A stretch of DNA of 64,000 bases from Lycium barbarum (lineage: Eukaryota; Streptophyta; Magnoliopsida; Solanales; Solanaceae), in assembly GCF_019175385.1 (NCBI RefSeq), contig NC_083338.1:96220062-96284061 (forward strand). Direction: 5' to 3'. The notes under the pieces are model-generated. The model made no database searches. It saw only the letters and a program-made list of their open reading frames with translations, and was not told the DNA's origin. This document shows, in pieces, positions 48,343 to 61,647 of the stretch (the stretch's first letter is position 1; every line of letters starts with the position of its first letter). The position numbers were made by a program, and so were the translations under genes.

Positions 48343-50234
48343 ATGGGAAGAAGTAGTGGAAATGAATCTGCAAAATGGAAATTGGTGTCAGAGATTTGTG
48401 ATTTGTCTAAAGGTGTCATAATTCCTTGTTCACATCAATATCCCACAAAGTCTGCATTCATCGACTGGTATCTTCTTCTTGATGTACGTCTCTTTAAATA
48501 TTCACATGCACTTCCATAATATTGTGTTTGTTTTCTTTCACATATATAGTTAACGAGGACGTAAAAGATGTTGAATTTGATGGTTGACCAAGGAATAGAA
48601 TACATAGCAATTTATATAAGGCTAATTGAACTTGAACTCTTGACACTGTAATTATATTCTCATTGTAAGATTTCTTCCCAAAAAAATCATCTTAGGACTC
48701 ATCTTGTACCTAGTATTGATGATTCTGACTTCTGAGTTCAGGTTGATGAGAGTGTTGGAGTAGATGTGATTAAGCAGAGATATCGTAAACTAGGTACTAG
48801 TACTAATTTGCAAGATAATTTGTATTTTTTAATTTGTATATAACACAATATTTTAATTAAATTTAACTGTAGCAATGCAGCTTCATCCTGATAAGAACAA
48901 ACATCCCAAAGCAGAAATTGCATTCAAGTTGGTTTCCCAGGTAGGCATATGAACTTTGGTTTCTCATTTAATTTAGGTATTCCAACTTTTTCATGCTCAT
49001 TCCCTGGTACTACTTTTGGCAAAGGACTAACTGCAATGTGTATGGACTATGATTTAAACTTCCCTTATTATGAGACTGCTCTTTAGTTATACTAGGAGCT
49101 TTCAAAAACCATATCTATTTGTTGAAGAATGAGGCAATCAACAGAATCGACTTTTTTTTTATTTTCATGGCCAAAGTAAAAGTTCGTTACGGTTCCTGTT
49201 AGGGAGAAGCCAATTCGTCACTTTTAGAACGTATTTTCGAGTTAGTCATATTAAATTATTGATTGGATAGCTACGACCAAATCCACTATACATACAGGAC
49301 GCAAGAATAAAAATTTAAAAAGAAAAAAGCATGCTCAGTTGGATATTATGGGTGGTTTTAAAGCTTCTCTACTTCCTCTCCCAACTTTTCTTTTTTCAGT
49401 AGGTAGTTGTAGTTAGTTATGCATGAATTTGAAGTGGGTAAAGGTGTAAGCTTTATCTAGAAGACATTTTGAGGAACATAGAATTTTAAATGCATTATAG
49501 TAGGTGGTTGTAGTTAGTTATACATGAATTTAGAGTAGGTAAAAATCAAGAATGATGCTAGCATCCAACTGCAGATTTTGTAGACACAAACTTACTTTTT
49601 TCCCTTTCCTCTTTGTACCTTTTTCCTTGAGATTGAGCAACATGTTTGGTAAACAAAACTGATAAGCAGTTCTTGTTTTCCTTATTTATCCTTTTGAACA
49701 ATTAGTTCTCGTTACCATTTTGATCATTACTAAAAGGCTCATCTTGTTTTGGTACAGGCATATGTTTGCCTGACGGATGAAGCAGGCAGAGAGGCTTTTG
49801 AAACAGACAGAAGAAACCACATATGCCCAAAGTGCTCCATAAAATCAAGTGAAAAAACACCTAGACATGGCAATGTTGCAAAAGTGGCCAAAACATTTCC
49901 TCCTACAGACAAGGCATGGCCAGTTTCCAGAAGCATTTCGCGACGTGTTAAAGAACTTAAAGCCAGATTTATGGAAGAAGTTGCAGTTATAAACACTTGT
50001 TTGAAGGCGAAGTCTTCGCCCGCTACATACTCAATGAACCAACCTCAGACATTCACAAGACAAAACGAGATACCAATCTTTAATCCATCCAATTATGAGT
50101 TACAAGGCTATCCTCATCCTAGCAATTATAGGAAGTTGTCGCGTAGATTTCAGGAAAGAAGCACTGAGAAACATGTCTCTAGCTACCCAGTATTTAAGCC
50201 TAGATCAGAAAAGGGAGCATATGCAAAGATTTAG
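48343..50234 (+). CDS. J-domain (DnaJ-like) protein, four exons
   Basis: Exons 48343-48483, 48742-48793, 48873-48940 and 49758-50234 join in frame (738 nt, 245 codons plus stop), all with GT...AG introns. The protein begins MGRSSGNESAKWKLVSEICD. The J-domain spans exons 1-4, with the QRYRKLAMQLHPDKNKHP core holding the HPD motif that stimulates Hsp70 ATPase, and then AFKLVSQAYVCLTDEAGREAFE. After it comes HICPKCSIKS, a single CxxC, and a basic, low-complexity C-terminus without further known domains. It resembles the J-domain region of plant DnaJ proteins that often carry a C-terminal DUF3444, absent here. It converges with PUM24. Likely a soluble co-chaperone; the target is unknown. Confidence 0.8.
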
Positions 50235-50795
50235 TAGAACCAGCTCTAAGCATATATTGACAATAACACCTACGAGATACCAATCTCCTTTAGGTTGTTT
50301 TAATTCATTTAGTCTCTTCCTGGTACAGTGTTTGGATCAGACTGCATTGAAAAATTAAAACTTATAACTAGCTAAGAATGTTTCACTAAAGTTTTCAACT
50401 TCTCCATGTCAAATTCGAGATTTTCCTTGGGAGGTATCGGGAAGGATTTGGAATGGAATATAGACAAATCAGGAAGACTTCAAAAACCTCCAGAAGATGT
50501 GTTTAATTGACTAATAGAGAAGGGCTTTACTGAATATTAGGAAAGAATGCAAGATTTCAACAGAACAAAATTGTTACATATCTTTATATATGGTACAATA
50601 ACAGAGAGAAATAACACTCTTTTGTGGTATCACCTATTCATTGACTTGATAGAAAACTTCATTTTGAGTGTGAAGGCATTTTGCCAGGAACTCGTCCAAA
50701 GCACTCCTTGATAAAATAATAACCTTGGACACTTCATTCTTAGATTGAAGTCCGCTGACGTTTAACTCATTGTTGGCTCATTCTGCTTTAGGAGA
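50235..50795. other. Convergent intergenic region (3' UTRs)
   Basis: Separates the stops of the J-domain gene (+) and PUM24 (-). No coding region is supported; an open frame at 50095-50358 overlaps the end of the J-domain gene out of frame. Probably holds both 3' UTRs. Confidence 0.5.
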
Positions 50796-53700
50796 TCATT
50801 TGGTGGCTAATTTGAGGATACCGCTATCTACCAATGGTTGCACTTCCTTCTTCACAAGCTTGTGTACCATAGAACTTGAAGTTTCCAACAATGCACTAAT
50901 TATTTTCGCACTGCAAATTGTAAAAGAAGTCAGAAAGAGGTTTTTCTCTGCTTGAAAGGAGGAAATGAGTTTTAACCAAACCAACCTGTGGCCTTGAGCC
51001 CAAATTGAACATTTTCCTTTCAGTGCTTTTCCATACAACGTGCAAGCAAAAGAAGGGGAGTCCAAGACCAGTTTTCTGATGGTCCTGCTAGAATGGAAGT
51101 GTTCAAAGAGATGTTCATCTGATCCCTCCATTTTAGGATGTGCTGCCAGAGATGCTATAACGCCATGTAAAATTTCCAACTTTCCATCTAAAGTTGGACG
51201 AAGTATGCTGTCGGCACCTCCCATGGCAACCTATATCAAATCAAAATGAGTAAAACATCTCCATGATAGCAAAACAACAGATTTAGCATGTCTTAAGCAG
51301 CATATTTCCAAATTACGTACAGTGTGAGTTTGAGATGAAGTGAGTCAACATGTAATGTCACAACCCCAAGTTTATTTTTATATGAAGTTTAAAAACAAAA
51401 TGAACGGAGTCATAGCTCAGGAAAGATGTTCAACATTTATTCAGGACATCTTGGTACCTAAAGGTTATGATACATTGAAAATGCAACAATTTTATCAAAA
51501 CAACAGGATAATACCTCATATATGATCTCTTTTCCAAAGTTTGATCTTAGCAATTCCTCCGCCATCTCACAACATGCATCGATGAGTTTCTGCATTATTG
51601 ATCAGGAATGACTTGGTAAAGCGGATAAAGGTGAGTATGTAAAGGAGATGAATACACAATTCATTTAACTAAAGGAGAGCGGCCGAAGGAAAGGAATCGA
51701 GGATCACAGAAAGCGAAATGGCCAAGGCGACAAGCTTGATAACTGAAGGAATATTTTTATGCCTTATATATATATATATATAATATATAAGGGAGAGAAC
51801 ATAGATAAGACAGCCAGTCAGCACAAAAACATAGGCGCTAAAAATCTACTATTAAAACATTAGCAATCAGGAGAAATGAACAAAAATTCACTAATCAGCT
51901 AATTGTTCAGCTTTTCTTGTGCTGATGAAGTTAAAAACAAAAAAACAATAACACAACCAAGCCTTTTTTTTGTTGGATATTTATGCACAGATAAAAAACT
52001 GGTCTTTACAAACAATCAAAAAAAAACTTGGGTCTTTACAAACAATCAAAAAAAACTTGGTCTTTACATTTTAAGACTACCAAAAGATGATTTCAAAAAG
52101 AAAAGGTCTTCTGTTTTACAGGAAATAATGTAGGAAAGGTAAGCACATACACTGAGCAAAATAGAAAAAGGAGTTGACATGCCTGATGACTTGATAGGGT
52201 CTCTTTTATGAGAAACCAAACCTACAACTGTCATAGCTTTGATGATTTTCAAATTGGGGCAGTTTGAATTATACGCACCACCATAGATGTGAGAATTAAA
52301 AAATCCCTAACTTCTTCGCTATTTTGGCAAAAAATATTTTTTAAAGGCAAAACTTGGCTTTTGATGGAACAAGTTTAAGAAGAAAGGCTTTTATCCATCT
52401 TCTATACGTTTCCGTGGGTGTGTTTTCATTAACTTTGGGCAAGTTAGCGTTAGTATAGTCTCTCTGTTAGAGGCAAAGACTAAATTTATCCACTTTTGGA
52501 TACTTAAGGGATGTTTATATTCTACCCTATATATAAGTGATACAAATATTCCTTCACCTATAGTTAAGGGACCATTTAAGTTTTTTCCTCTAATAAAAAA
52601 CAGCTCTATAGACTTGGCCAAAAAAAAACAGCTCTATAGATACATGAATGAGAAAGTAGAAAGTATTGACCTCAGCTAGCCCACTATCGACCAGTAATTC
52701 TCGCCGTCTTGTAAGAGGATCCTTCTTTCCTCCTTCATTCAAATGTGAACTTTGGGTGGCATCAGCTGCAGTAGCTTCATCTTCGTTACCAGCTTCACCA
52801 AGCCCTGAAGCTTCTGTTTCTTTGCCCAATGTAACATTTAATTCTGAGGGGCTCTATCAAATTTTAAAAAAAAAACAAGCATTAAATTTAGCTGCACTGC
52901 TTACAAGGCACTTTTTATCTCATGAAAATTTTTTATAAGATGATGGTGTAATTTCAAGAAAAGCTGAAAAAGTACCTTGGTAACAAGCAAAGGAACAGAT
53001 GAACCAAGGGCTGCTAACTCATCAGGGCTGAAATGGCGCGAGCAATTTGGATGCAGTAATTGCAACAATGGGCGCCTACCATTCTGTGACAGCCAGAACC
53101 AACAACCACAATAAAATATTCACAGGACACAAGCCCAAAAGGAGAGGGGGGATGCAGAAGTTTTCAAACACCAGATGAAGGACGAACCTGATCCGAAAGA
53201 AGCTCCTTCAGGATTCCTTTAAGCTCACGAATGATGACCTGCAAAGAATTCAATGTGACCAGCTTTAAGAGCGAAACTCCTCGATAACAGGTTGCAGACT
53301 TGCAGCCTGGATAAGTTAGGAAAAGCAGCTGGAATAAACCTTTGATAGAAGTTTCGTGTCATCAACAATTGAAAGGATGGAGACAAGCACCTGAAAGTTA
53401 TTGAGAATGGAAGCTGTGAAACTAATAGGAGCATAAAGGTGCACTATATAAATGAGAGACAGTGCAGAGATGAAGACCGGCAGTATCTGAAAGAAGGCAT
53501 GGTGGACACAAATAGACCAAAGCATTTAGCAAGTGCAAGAAAATCATGCTTACCAAAGTCCCACTTTTATCACGAGCTATCTTTCCAACTTTGTCTTTCA
53601 TCCCTTTTATGATTTTCTTCCGCTCCTAAAACAGGAAGGTTTCAAACGGCATTTGAAATCAGTTCAATTACAAAAAAATCAGTAGGACAAGTTTTAGATA

Positions 53701-56357
53701 TATAAAGAGTGCTCTAAAACCTTTGCGCTCCCATGTTTGATGCAGAATATCCCAATCTTGGATCCATCCTTTGTGTGAATCATCCGAACAAGGTCTGGAC
53801 TTGACAACTGCTGGATTATTTCTGCAGCAGATGACTTGGAACAGACTCAAATTTAGAAAGGGATGATTCACAATAATCCAACTCATTGATACCTCATTAA
53901 GGTTTCTGAGGTACCTTATCAGCAATAGTTAGGTACTCCACAAGTGCCCTGTGTATAATTGAGTGGTCTAGTATTCCTTTCTCCAAGATAGGCTGAAGTA
54001 CAGAAGTCATGTGCCGTATGACTGAACCCTTTTGAAGATGTAGGTTGGATATAACATCAACTAGCCTGGAAGTATCATAAAATGTGAATCACGGCTAAAT
54101 TAGGAAACAAATGCATTCATAAAGAACAAATATGAGGCACAATGTAAAGTATATCAAAAGAGAACCGACATGATTTTCAGTTTCAAAAAAAAAAATCAGT
54201 TAAAAAAAAATTAATTCAGTTTAAAAAGAAAAACATGATTTAATGAACAATATCAGGTGAAGAAGCAACAGTAAAAGGACACTTAAGATAAAATGAAATG
54301 CAGAGAAAAACAAAAATGTCATAAGGATATCCCTGTTGAAGAAGTAAAAACGTCCCGAGCTGACACCGCAACCTAGAAAAGTTTTAAATAGCCTAAAGTA
54401 GGCATGCAGGATGCTGTCATTAACAGCTTGAACTTTACCTTGCTTCCTTCGCTGAGATCAAATCTTTGAACAACTGAAGCTCCGGCGAATACAGCTCCAT
54501 CAGAAGAGTTTGTTTTTGAGCTGCATTTCCCAACTGATAAGCATGTTCAACAACTGCAAAAATAAAAGCGGTGTTTTATTAGGGGAATTACTGGGAAAAA
54601 ATTCTTCTCCCAAAATTACAGCTGGTGAATGGAATTTGAAACAGAAATGCAGGATCAAGCAAAAATGAACGAAATCTGAGGCAGAATATTGATCAAAACC
54701 AAGCTCATAGCAATAGGCCAGGTTATCTTACCAAGTGAACCAACCATATGCCTAAGAAGAGTACCAACATGGCCATGAAGAGAGGAAATAAATTCTGCCT
54801 GCTGCTCTTTGGATGCTGCAAAGCACAAAAGAAAATATCAAAAAAGGACATATAAGTGTTTTTTAGTTGATGAAATTGCTCAGAAGAATAATTAGTACAA
54901 GTTACCATTATCAAGCATCTTTGTCACCAGATGAACTGCATAGGTATTGGTGGCAAGAGTGATAAAATGAGGCCGAATCTCCACAAACACAGTATTCTTT
55001 TCATCTTGTGTACAATGTTTCACACAAGTCTACGTTAACAAAAAAGACTTAGCAAAACCATTTGGAGCATCATAAAATCCTTGTCATCAACAAGAAGAAG
55101 AGGGAGGATGGAACCTGAAGAACACGAGAAGAAACGTGGGAGCTTGCTATTTCAGGGATCTTCCCTTTCATTTTCTTCAAAGCATCACTCACCAATCTGC
55201 ATCAATGGATAAAAAGTTGAGAAGACATTCTAAAGACCGAGTAACAAATAAGTTAAAATCTTCCCGCAAAGATTCAGGATCAACTCAAAATGTTTGAAGT
55301 TGTATGACAGCACACCTTGATCTTTCTTCTTTCGCAATATTTCGAGTTCTCATCTTCTCCCATAGTGATGCGAGCTCCTGTTGAAAGACCAATGGTTGAA
55401 TGACTAAGCTAGCATATACAGATAACACAAACAGTTTTGCCAAAACAAACAATCAACTACCAGAGCTTTCATGAAGCCATGTTAAGATTGAGGCACCATG
55501 GTGATAAACATTTATCATTTCCACAGACATTCAACGCTAAGCTGAAGTATCAAACTGAAATCTCAAAGCTGAAGTCTTTAAATGTAATATCACAAAATAT
55601 TTCAATTAAAATATTAAATACAAATTGCTTGCATAGTACCACAGCCCTCAGATCAAATCCAGTTTCCAACCAACCACCTTGGTTTATTTGTAGATCGAGC
55701 TATCCTTACATTTCCGATAAATAGGTTAATATACAGATTTCACTTGGATAATAAGATTGAATGAAACATACTTTAAAAAAACAGCAAAAGAAGTGTAATA
55801 GCAGCAGTAGAGCATGGAGTGATAACAATATCAAGGGATGAAAACATTGTAGTTTTAAATCATAAGGGTGCCATTTATTACTATTATCCATATCATTATT
55901 GATTTAAAAAAAGGGTTTTTACAGATATCATTTTATCTTGGCTTTGTTTAAATATGTAGAGAAATGTCTTGTCTTGACAAAATAAAGATGCCATATTTTA
56001 ACATCTGTAAACGAAGTAAGATAAAGATTGACTCATCTGTCTATAAAAGTAAGTTAAAGCTTAGAAAAGAATGAATTACTTGCTCCAAATTGTAATGTTT
56101 CTTCCTCCTCTTCTTCCTTGCTTCAGCTAGTTCCTGCAACAAAACCCCATTACCCATATATTAAGCAAAACAAGACTTTACAGCTCAAAATTATTAACTT
56201 GTCAACAACACTATTGGTGACATTACCAAAATCATTAGAAAAGAATAAGCAAAAATTGGAACTGAAATTTCATTTAACAAAATACTAACAAAAAAGGAGA
56301 TACCTTAGCCTGTATACGACGTTGTCGCTTGGTGTTAAGTGGTTCGTTTGCCGCCAT
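50796..56357 (-). CDS. PUM24: Pumilio homolog 24-like (Puf6/PUM3 class) protein, 17 exons
   Basis: Exons (minus): 56357-56304, 56133-56080, 55377-55316, 55196-55115, 55029-54906, 54815-54732, 54553-54439, 54065-53915, 53834-53721, 53625-53554, 53390-53340, 53238-53188, 53083-52976, 52853-52671, 51589-51515, 51230-50986 and 50910-50796. They total 1740 nt in one frame (579 aa), every intron GT...AG. A basic N-terminus (KRQRRIQAKELAEARKKRKK) precedes PUF-type helical repeats, for example SSHVSSRVLQTCVKHC, TYAVHLVTKMLD, GHVGTLLRHMVGS and GSKIGIFCIKHGSAKERKK. The CPL-type C-terminus includes GRRPLLQLLHPNCSRHFSPDE and ends MVHKLVKKEVQPLVDSGILK. Puf6/PUM24 proteins are nucleolar RNA-binding factors in large-subunit rRNA processing. 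The start was chosen as the first ATG before the conserved basic region. The N-terminus seems shorter than I recall for relatives. Confidence 0.88.
51768..51790. repeat. (TA)n microsatellite in PUM24 intron 14
   Basis: A short TA run in the longest intron of the gene (52670-51590), which otherwise shows no coding sequence. Confidence 0.8.
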
Positions 56358-56455
56358 TGCTGTTAAGACTAGTTGTTGGGTTTTGCAAGGGTTTTAGTTT
56401 GGAGACAAGTGCATTGTCATGATGGAACTAAATATAAAACCCTAGTCATGAAAAT

Positions 56456-56705
56456 ACTTAGGACCCGTTTGGCCGAGAATTTTAGCTTTTTTCCGAAAAA
56501 TATTTTCACGTTATTTGAAAATAGCGGATGGCCACTAAAATTCTAAAACAACCTGAAGCTGTATTTGAAACTAGTAAAACACATAAAATCCAGTTTTCAC
56601 ATACGTACATTCACACGGCCAAGTATTTTTTGCAAAAAATATAACCAAACACAAATCCAATTTTAATATTACAAATAAAATAAAAAATACCAAACGCCTA
56701 CTTAT
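56456..56705. mobile_element. Possible MITE upstream of PUM24
   Basis: Starts near TACTTAGGACCCGTTTGGCC and ends near ACCAAACGCCTACTTA, roughly inverted. The interior (TGAAGCTGTATTTGAAA..., AAAATATAACCAAACAC) resembles that of the segment at 59401-59624. The target duplication is unclear. It lies in the upstream region of the PUM24 gene, within 100-350 bp of the start codon. Confidence 0.45.
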
Positions 56706-56960
56706 TTAATAAAATATAATATATAATTGTACATGTATTTTGGACAAAAAGAGCTTGGAAAAGTAAATTCCAAAGTCTCAATTATTAGAAATGATGATAG
56801 ATGAATATTCCTAGTTATTCATGTATTCGTTATTATACTTTCTGTCTTGCATAAAATAATATATAGATTTCCTCATAATTTATACATGTATCAGTTATGG
56901 GGGTTTTTTAAATTGTAAATCAAACACCGTATTTTAATTTCATACACGAATACTTACCTC

Positions 56961-57835
56961 ATGGGGATATTGACGATGATGTCTCACATCGTATTGGCGC
57001 AGGGTGGATGAAATGGAGGCTTACTTCAGGAGTGATGTGTGATAAGAAGGTGCCACCAAAACTTAAAGGCAGGTTCTACAAAGTGGTTGTGAGACCGACC
57101 TTGTTGTACGGGGCAGAGTGTTGGGCAGTCAAGAGCTCTCACGTCCAAAAGATGAAAGTTGCGGAAATGAGAATGTTGCGATGGATGTGTGGGCACACCA
57201 GGCGAGATAGGATTAGGAATGAAGATATCCGGGATAAGGTTGGAGTAGCATCAGTGGAGGACAAGATGAGGGAAGCGAGGCTGAGATGGTTTGGGCATGT
57301 GAGGAGGAGAGGCACAGATGCCCCAGTGCGGAGGTGTGAGAGGTTAGCTATGGATGGTTTCAGAAGAGGTAGGGGTAGGCCGAAAAAGTATTGGGGAAAG
57401 GTGTTGAGACAGGACATGGCGCAGGTTCAGCTTACCGAGGACATGACCTTAGATAGGAGGTTTTGGAGGATTCAAATTAGGGTAGAAGGCCAGTAGGTAG
57501 TCGTTGTTTCGATCTATAGTCTATTGTCCTTTGTTTCTTGCTACTATATGTGGTTTCTTGTACTTCGATTATCTTATTTATCTGTGGTAGCTACTGCTCC
57601 CTTTTTTCAGACTGCTCTATTTTGACTTATTCGCTTTCTTTAGTTTCATTTACATTTTGCTTTGAACTGCTTGTGCTTATCTAACCTTTCTCGTTGTGAT
57701 TTCTCTTGAGCCTAGGGTCTTTCGGAAACAACCTCCCTATCTTCCGAGATAGGGGTATGGTCTGCGTACACTTTACCCTCCCCAGACCCCACATTGTGGG
57801 ATTTCACTGGGGTATGTTGTTGTTGTTGTTGTACC
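56961..57835 (+). mobile_element. 5'-truncated RTE-type LINE
   Basis: 875 bp flanked by the 14-bp duplication CGAATACTTACCTC (56947-56960 and 57836-57849) and ending in (TTG)n. An open frame to 57496 encodes the end of RTE ORF2: [61 protein letters not shown] and [17 protein letters not shown], a segment after RT well known in plant RTE elements. The 3' UTR has the AACAACCTCCCTATC...GGGTATGGTCTGCGTACAC block shared with the copy at 62181-62475. Confidence 0.9.
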
Positions 57836-57960
57836 CGAATACTTACCTCCTAATCAGCTACCGAATTTGATAGTTGCATAATTCACCTCCAAACTAGCTA
57901 CCAAGTGTCCACTTAGTCTTTAATACACGCCTTAAGACTATCTCTTAGGGAAAAAATTAA

Positions 57961-59235
57961 GGGTATGTTTGGAAAGCCACCCATGTAATTGGAATTGGGT
58001 GTAATTGCACAGCATGATGTGTTTATCGGGCCAAGTAATTACAGGGTCAACATGTAATTGGGTGTAATTGGGAGATAGTAATTACAATCTTCAATCTCAA
58101 TAGGGGTTGAGAATTAGGTGTAATTACATGGTGTAATACAAGGTTGCTTCTTAATCTTTTTTCTTTTTCTTTTTATTTTATTTTAATTTAATTTCTTTTT
58201 TATTTTTTATTTTTATTTCTATTATTTTGACTTTATTATTATTTAAATTTATTTTTTATTTCTATTATTTTATTTTTACTCTAATTTTTTTTCATTTTTT
58301 TAAAATATATTTTTTACATTGTTTATCTTTCATTTGCTTTTTTCTCATTTTCCAGCCCTTACGTCTTGTGATTCCATGCGATTGCCCGTATTTTCTATTT
58401 CTTATTTGCTATTCTTTTTTTCTTCATTCAGCGTAACAATGTTATTATTCTAGTTTTTGAAATTACATCTCCTAGTATTAGAAAAAATGAGTCATAAAAA
58501 AAATTGGCATATAATAAGTGATGACATTAAAGTGGCATTTCGTCGTTGAAATGAGGTTATAGACTTATGTTTTCCTTTTCTTATGAATAAAATTACTTAG
58601 GTTATGTTGGAAATTATTTTATGTTGTTCGGAATTTGAAATAAGAATATTATGTTAAAAAATGAATTTTGAATTTATGTTATATTTTCGGTTCCAATTTA
58701 TTTGCTTTAGTAGTATTGATTTCTTATTTTAAATTGCATGTTGTTCCTTTTTCATTGATAAATTATAATTTTTGTCAAATATTTGAATAATGTTTGACAT
58801 TATATTTATAAATATTAATCTTTTTCTTAAACATGTCGTCTATGATATTCTTACAAAATGTATACTTTTATTTTTTATAATTAATTAAATTAAAATATTA
58901 TTTTAATTTGAGAAATACATATCAATTATCTTTATAATATTCTTTACTAATTAATAATTATTAATATATATTTAATAAATAATATGTATCTTATATACCT
59001 AATTTGATGTCATTTATAAAGGTAAACATTTGTCAAATGTTAACTTTTAATTTTTGATAATTAATTTTTATTTTTAAAATTTAATCAAACTGAGTAATTA
59101 TACTTGTGCAATCAAACAATATGCTTGTAATTACGTTATGACAGACAAACAGGTCGTCATAATTACGATATTGTTTAATTACTAGGTTGTGTAATTACCA
59201 ATTCCAATTACAAGGTGGCTTTCCAAACAGGCCCC
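57961..59235. mobile_element. Terminal-inverted-repeat DNA element, non-autonomous
   Basis: Left end GGGTATGTTTGGAAAGCCAC and right end (inverted) GGGGCCTGTTTGGAAAGCCAC, each followed inside by TGTAATTGGAATTGG. About 1.3 kb, T-rich interior, no transposase. No clean target duplication is visible (TAA on the left, AAG on the right), so the superfamily (hAT or Harbinger) is open. Confidence 0.65.
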
Positions 59236-59400
59236 AAGTATTTTGAGTAAATTACCCTTGAGAATACTATCTAATTAATATAGTTTCTTGCTAAAATAAA
59301 ATTAATAAACCACAAAATAAGGGGCAAACTAGTCTAGATAATAGTTTTGGCTATGAAAATTGATCACTTTTTTTTTCGCAATTTTCAATTTATTTGAATA

Positions 59401-59624
59401 TTGTGTTTGGCCATGAAAATTTCAAATTCAACTTGAGGTTGTATTTCAAATTTGAAAAACAACTTATAATCTGTTTTCCATCTCACATTTCACTTTTGAA
59501 GCTATATTTAAATACGTTCAAACATGAACATTTTTCAAATATCTTTTGCAAAAAGTATAACCAAACACAACTTCATAAATTTCAAATATAGTAAGCATTT
59601 GAAATCGATGGCCGAACACCTACC
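59401..59624. mobile_element. Possible MITE
   Basis: TTGTGTTTGGCCATGAAAATTT at the left is roughly inverted at the right (ATCGATGGCCGAACACCTACC). The short, AT-rich interior resembles 56456-56705. No duplication identified. Confidence 0.4.
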
Positions 59625-59849
59625 ACAAGAAAAATCTGTTTTATAAGTCAAAACCTCATGAGTTGTTTGTGAAATTATCCCTATTTGTAAAAGTGGGCCA
59701 TTTTAATATAGTGTAAAGTGACATACCGTGTTATTTTTCTGATTTTAAGGAGCAAAATATATTATTTTGGCACCATTGTTTGAGATGTAGCTAAAGTTGA
59801 ATATTTTTTGCAAATTTAATAGATCTGGAATCACATCGACATACGAGAT

Positions 59850-60245
59850 TGAAGTTGTAAGTTTGTGTCTGAAGTTAAACTTCATATATTTTTTGTCTGA
59901 AGTGTGGCCTTGTCAAGGCCAAACTTCAGACAGTTTTGCCTATAGTTTGGTCTGACTGTCTGAAGGCCATACTTCAGATATTTTTGCCCAAAGTTTGATC
60001 TGACTTGCTAAGATTAACTTTAAATATTTTTGCTGAAGTTGTAGCCATAACAAGGCCAAGCTTCCAACATATAATGACTTGTCAAAGCCAACTTCAGACA
60101 TTTTTCACTGAAGTTATGGTCTTGGTAAGGCTAAACTTCAGACACTTTTAACGAAAGTTGTACCCTCAGCAAGGCCAAACTTCAAACATATAATGACTCC
60201 ACTCCAAACATTTGAACATGACATCTAGGCATATACGCGACTACA
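59850..60245. repeat. Degenerate tandem array of palindromic units
   Basis: About five diverged units of roughly 60-75 bp built from CTGAAGTT(T)GGCCTTG and its complement CAAGGCCAAACTTCAGACA, separated by ATTTTTGCC-like spacers. The clearest hairpin is at about 59898-59938. No ORF. Confidence 0.7.
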
Positions 60246-61647
60246 CTTTGGACATTTTGGTATGAAGCTCAAGTAACAATTTTTGCCACAACCATTTATT
60301 ATTCGAATTTCGATAATTTAACACCCAATTTTACCTCACATAAGATCAGTTTGAAATATAAGTTTCAAATATTATAATCAACAAGGCCCACTAAGAAAAA
60401 TATAATTGTTTTAAGGAGGAGAAGGAAGCCCCGACATCATAATGAACAAGTCCTAATAAGGATCTTTTGATATCACCGTTTAAATTTTGACCCCGTTAAA
60501 AAAAGTCTCATGAAAGTGATCTTCATGTCAGAAAATGAAAGCACACCTAAGATGATTGTTGAGATGACTTGTGGATTCATCAGAATTTTTAGGTATTTTT
60601 TTTATGTAATGGTCAGGATTTCTTATTGGACATTAGCCATGACTTGTCTTAACACCAAGTTTTTTGTCGGATTACATTATTGTTTTAACATTTGTGACTG
60701 AAATTTCGACTATCCGTTAGGATTTGTGGCCAAATGCTGTGTAGAAATTCACAAACACGTTTTTGCTTTAAAATTAATTCAAAACAACTGCAAATTACTT
60801 CAATTTTGATGCACAACTATCCAATAGCAATCTCATCAATTTTTAATAGTTAAATTCTACCTAAACATTAAAAAATTAATAGACCCATTTTATCTTCTTT
60901 ATCTTTTTAAAAAGCTCAAGAAAGCTCAATAATGATATTTTTCGATTTTCTTCAATCAAATCAATACAAACAATTAATCAATTAAATTTCAGTCACAAAC
61001 AAGTAATGAGAGATACAAAATGAAAAGAAGAAGGAGGGAAAAAGAAAACAAAGAGAGGAGAAATTCTTTCCTTTTTTGGTAATTTTTTTAACAGGGTAAA
61101 AGGTTAAACACTCATTCGAAAGCTAACTTCAGTGAAATTGAAGAAATTGCACGACTTGCCCTTGTCTTTTGTTTATGCCCTTCAAATGGGTGGATCTTTA
61201 ATTTGTGTACCCTAGCAATCACTTATGCCTAATGAAATATAAATTTTAAAGGTTAAAAGTCACACGAAACATAACTTGTGAGATATTATAATGCGAAATT
61301 ATAAATTTATGGCACACGAAAATATTATTTATTATAAAGGTAAAAATTAGGCTAGCATTTGGCCATAAATTTTGATCAAATTTTTGAAACTGTCTTTCAA
61401 ATATATATATTTATCATTAAAATTTGATCAAATTTTAAAAATTTATCTTCAAAATATTTTTAAGTTCCAAAAAAATTTCGCTTCACTTGCAAAACTTCAT
61501 TAAAATGCATGTCCAAACAACTTAAAAGAACAAAGGGCGTAAGTGTCGATTATTAGGGACTGAAAGTGGAAGGGCATTGTGTTATTTGCAAGTATAAGCC
61601 TTGGCAATTTAACACCTCCAACTTGGCGGCCACCCCGTTTGAGAGGA
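60246..61647. other. Intergenic DNA and promoter region of the WD40 gene
   Basis: No supported gene. A MITE-like piece at about 61351-61512 begins GCTAGCATTTGGCCATAAAT and ends TGCATGTCCAAACAACTT. The minus-strand frame at 61500-61736 only mirrors exon 1 of the WD40 gene. Confidence 0.45.

Noticed and set aside
49739..49996. Minus-strand frame across exon 4 of the J-domain gene
   Set aside because: Antisense shadow; the plus-strand exon has a J-domain continuation and proper splice acceptor.
58227..58436. A phenylalanine-rich 'membrane protein'
   Set aside because: It is a translation of a T-rich tract in a non-autonomous DNA element, with no conserved features.
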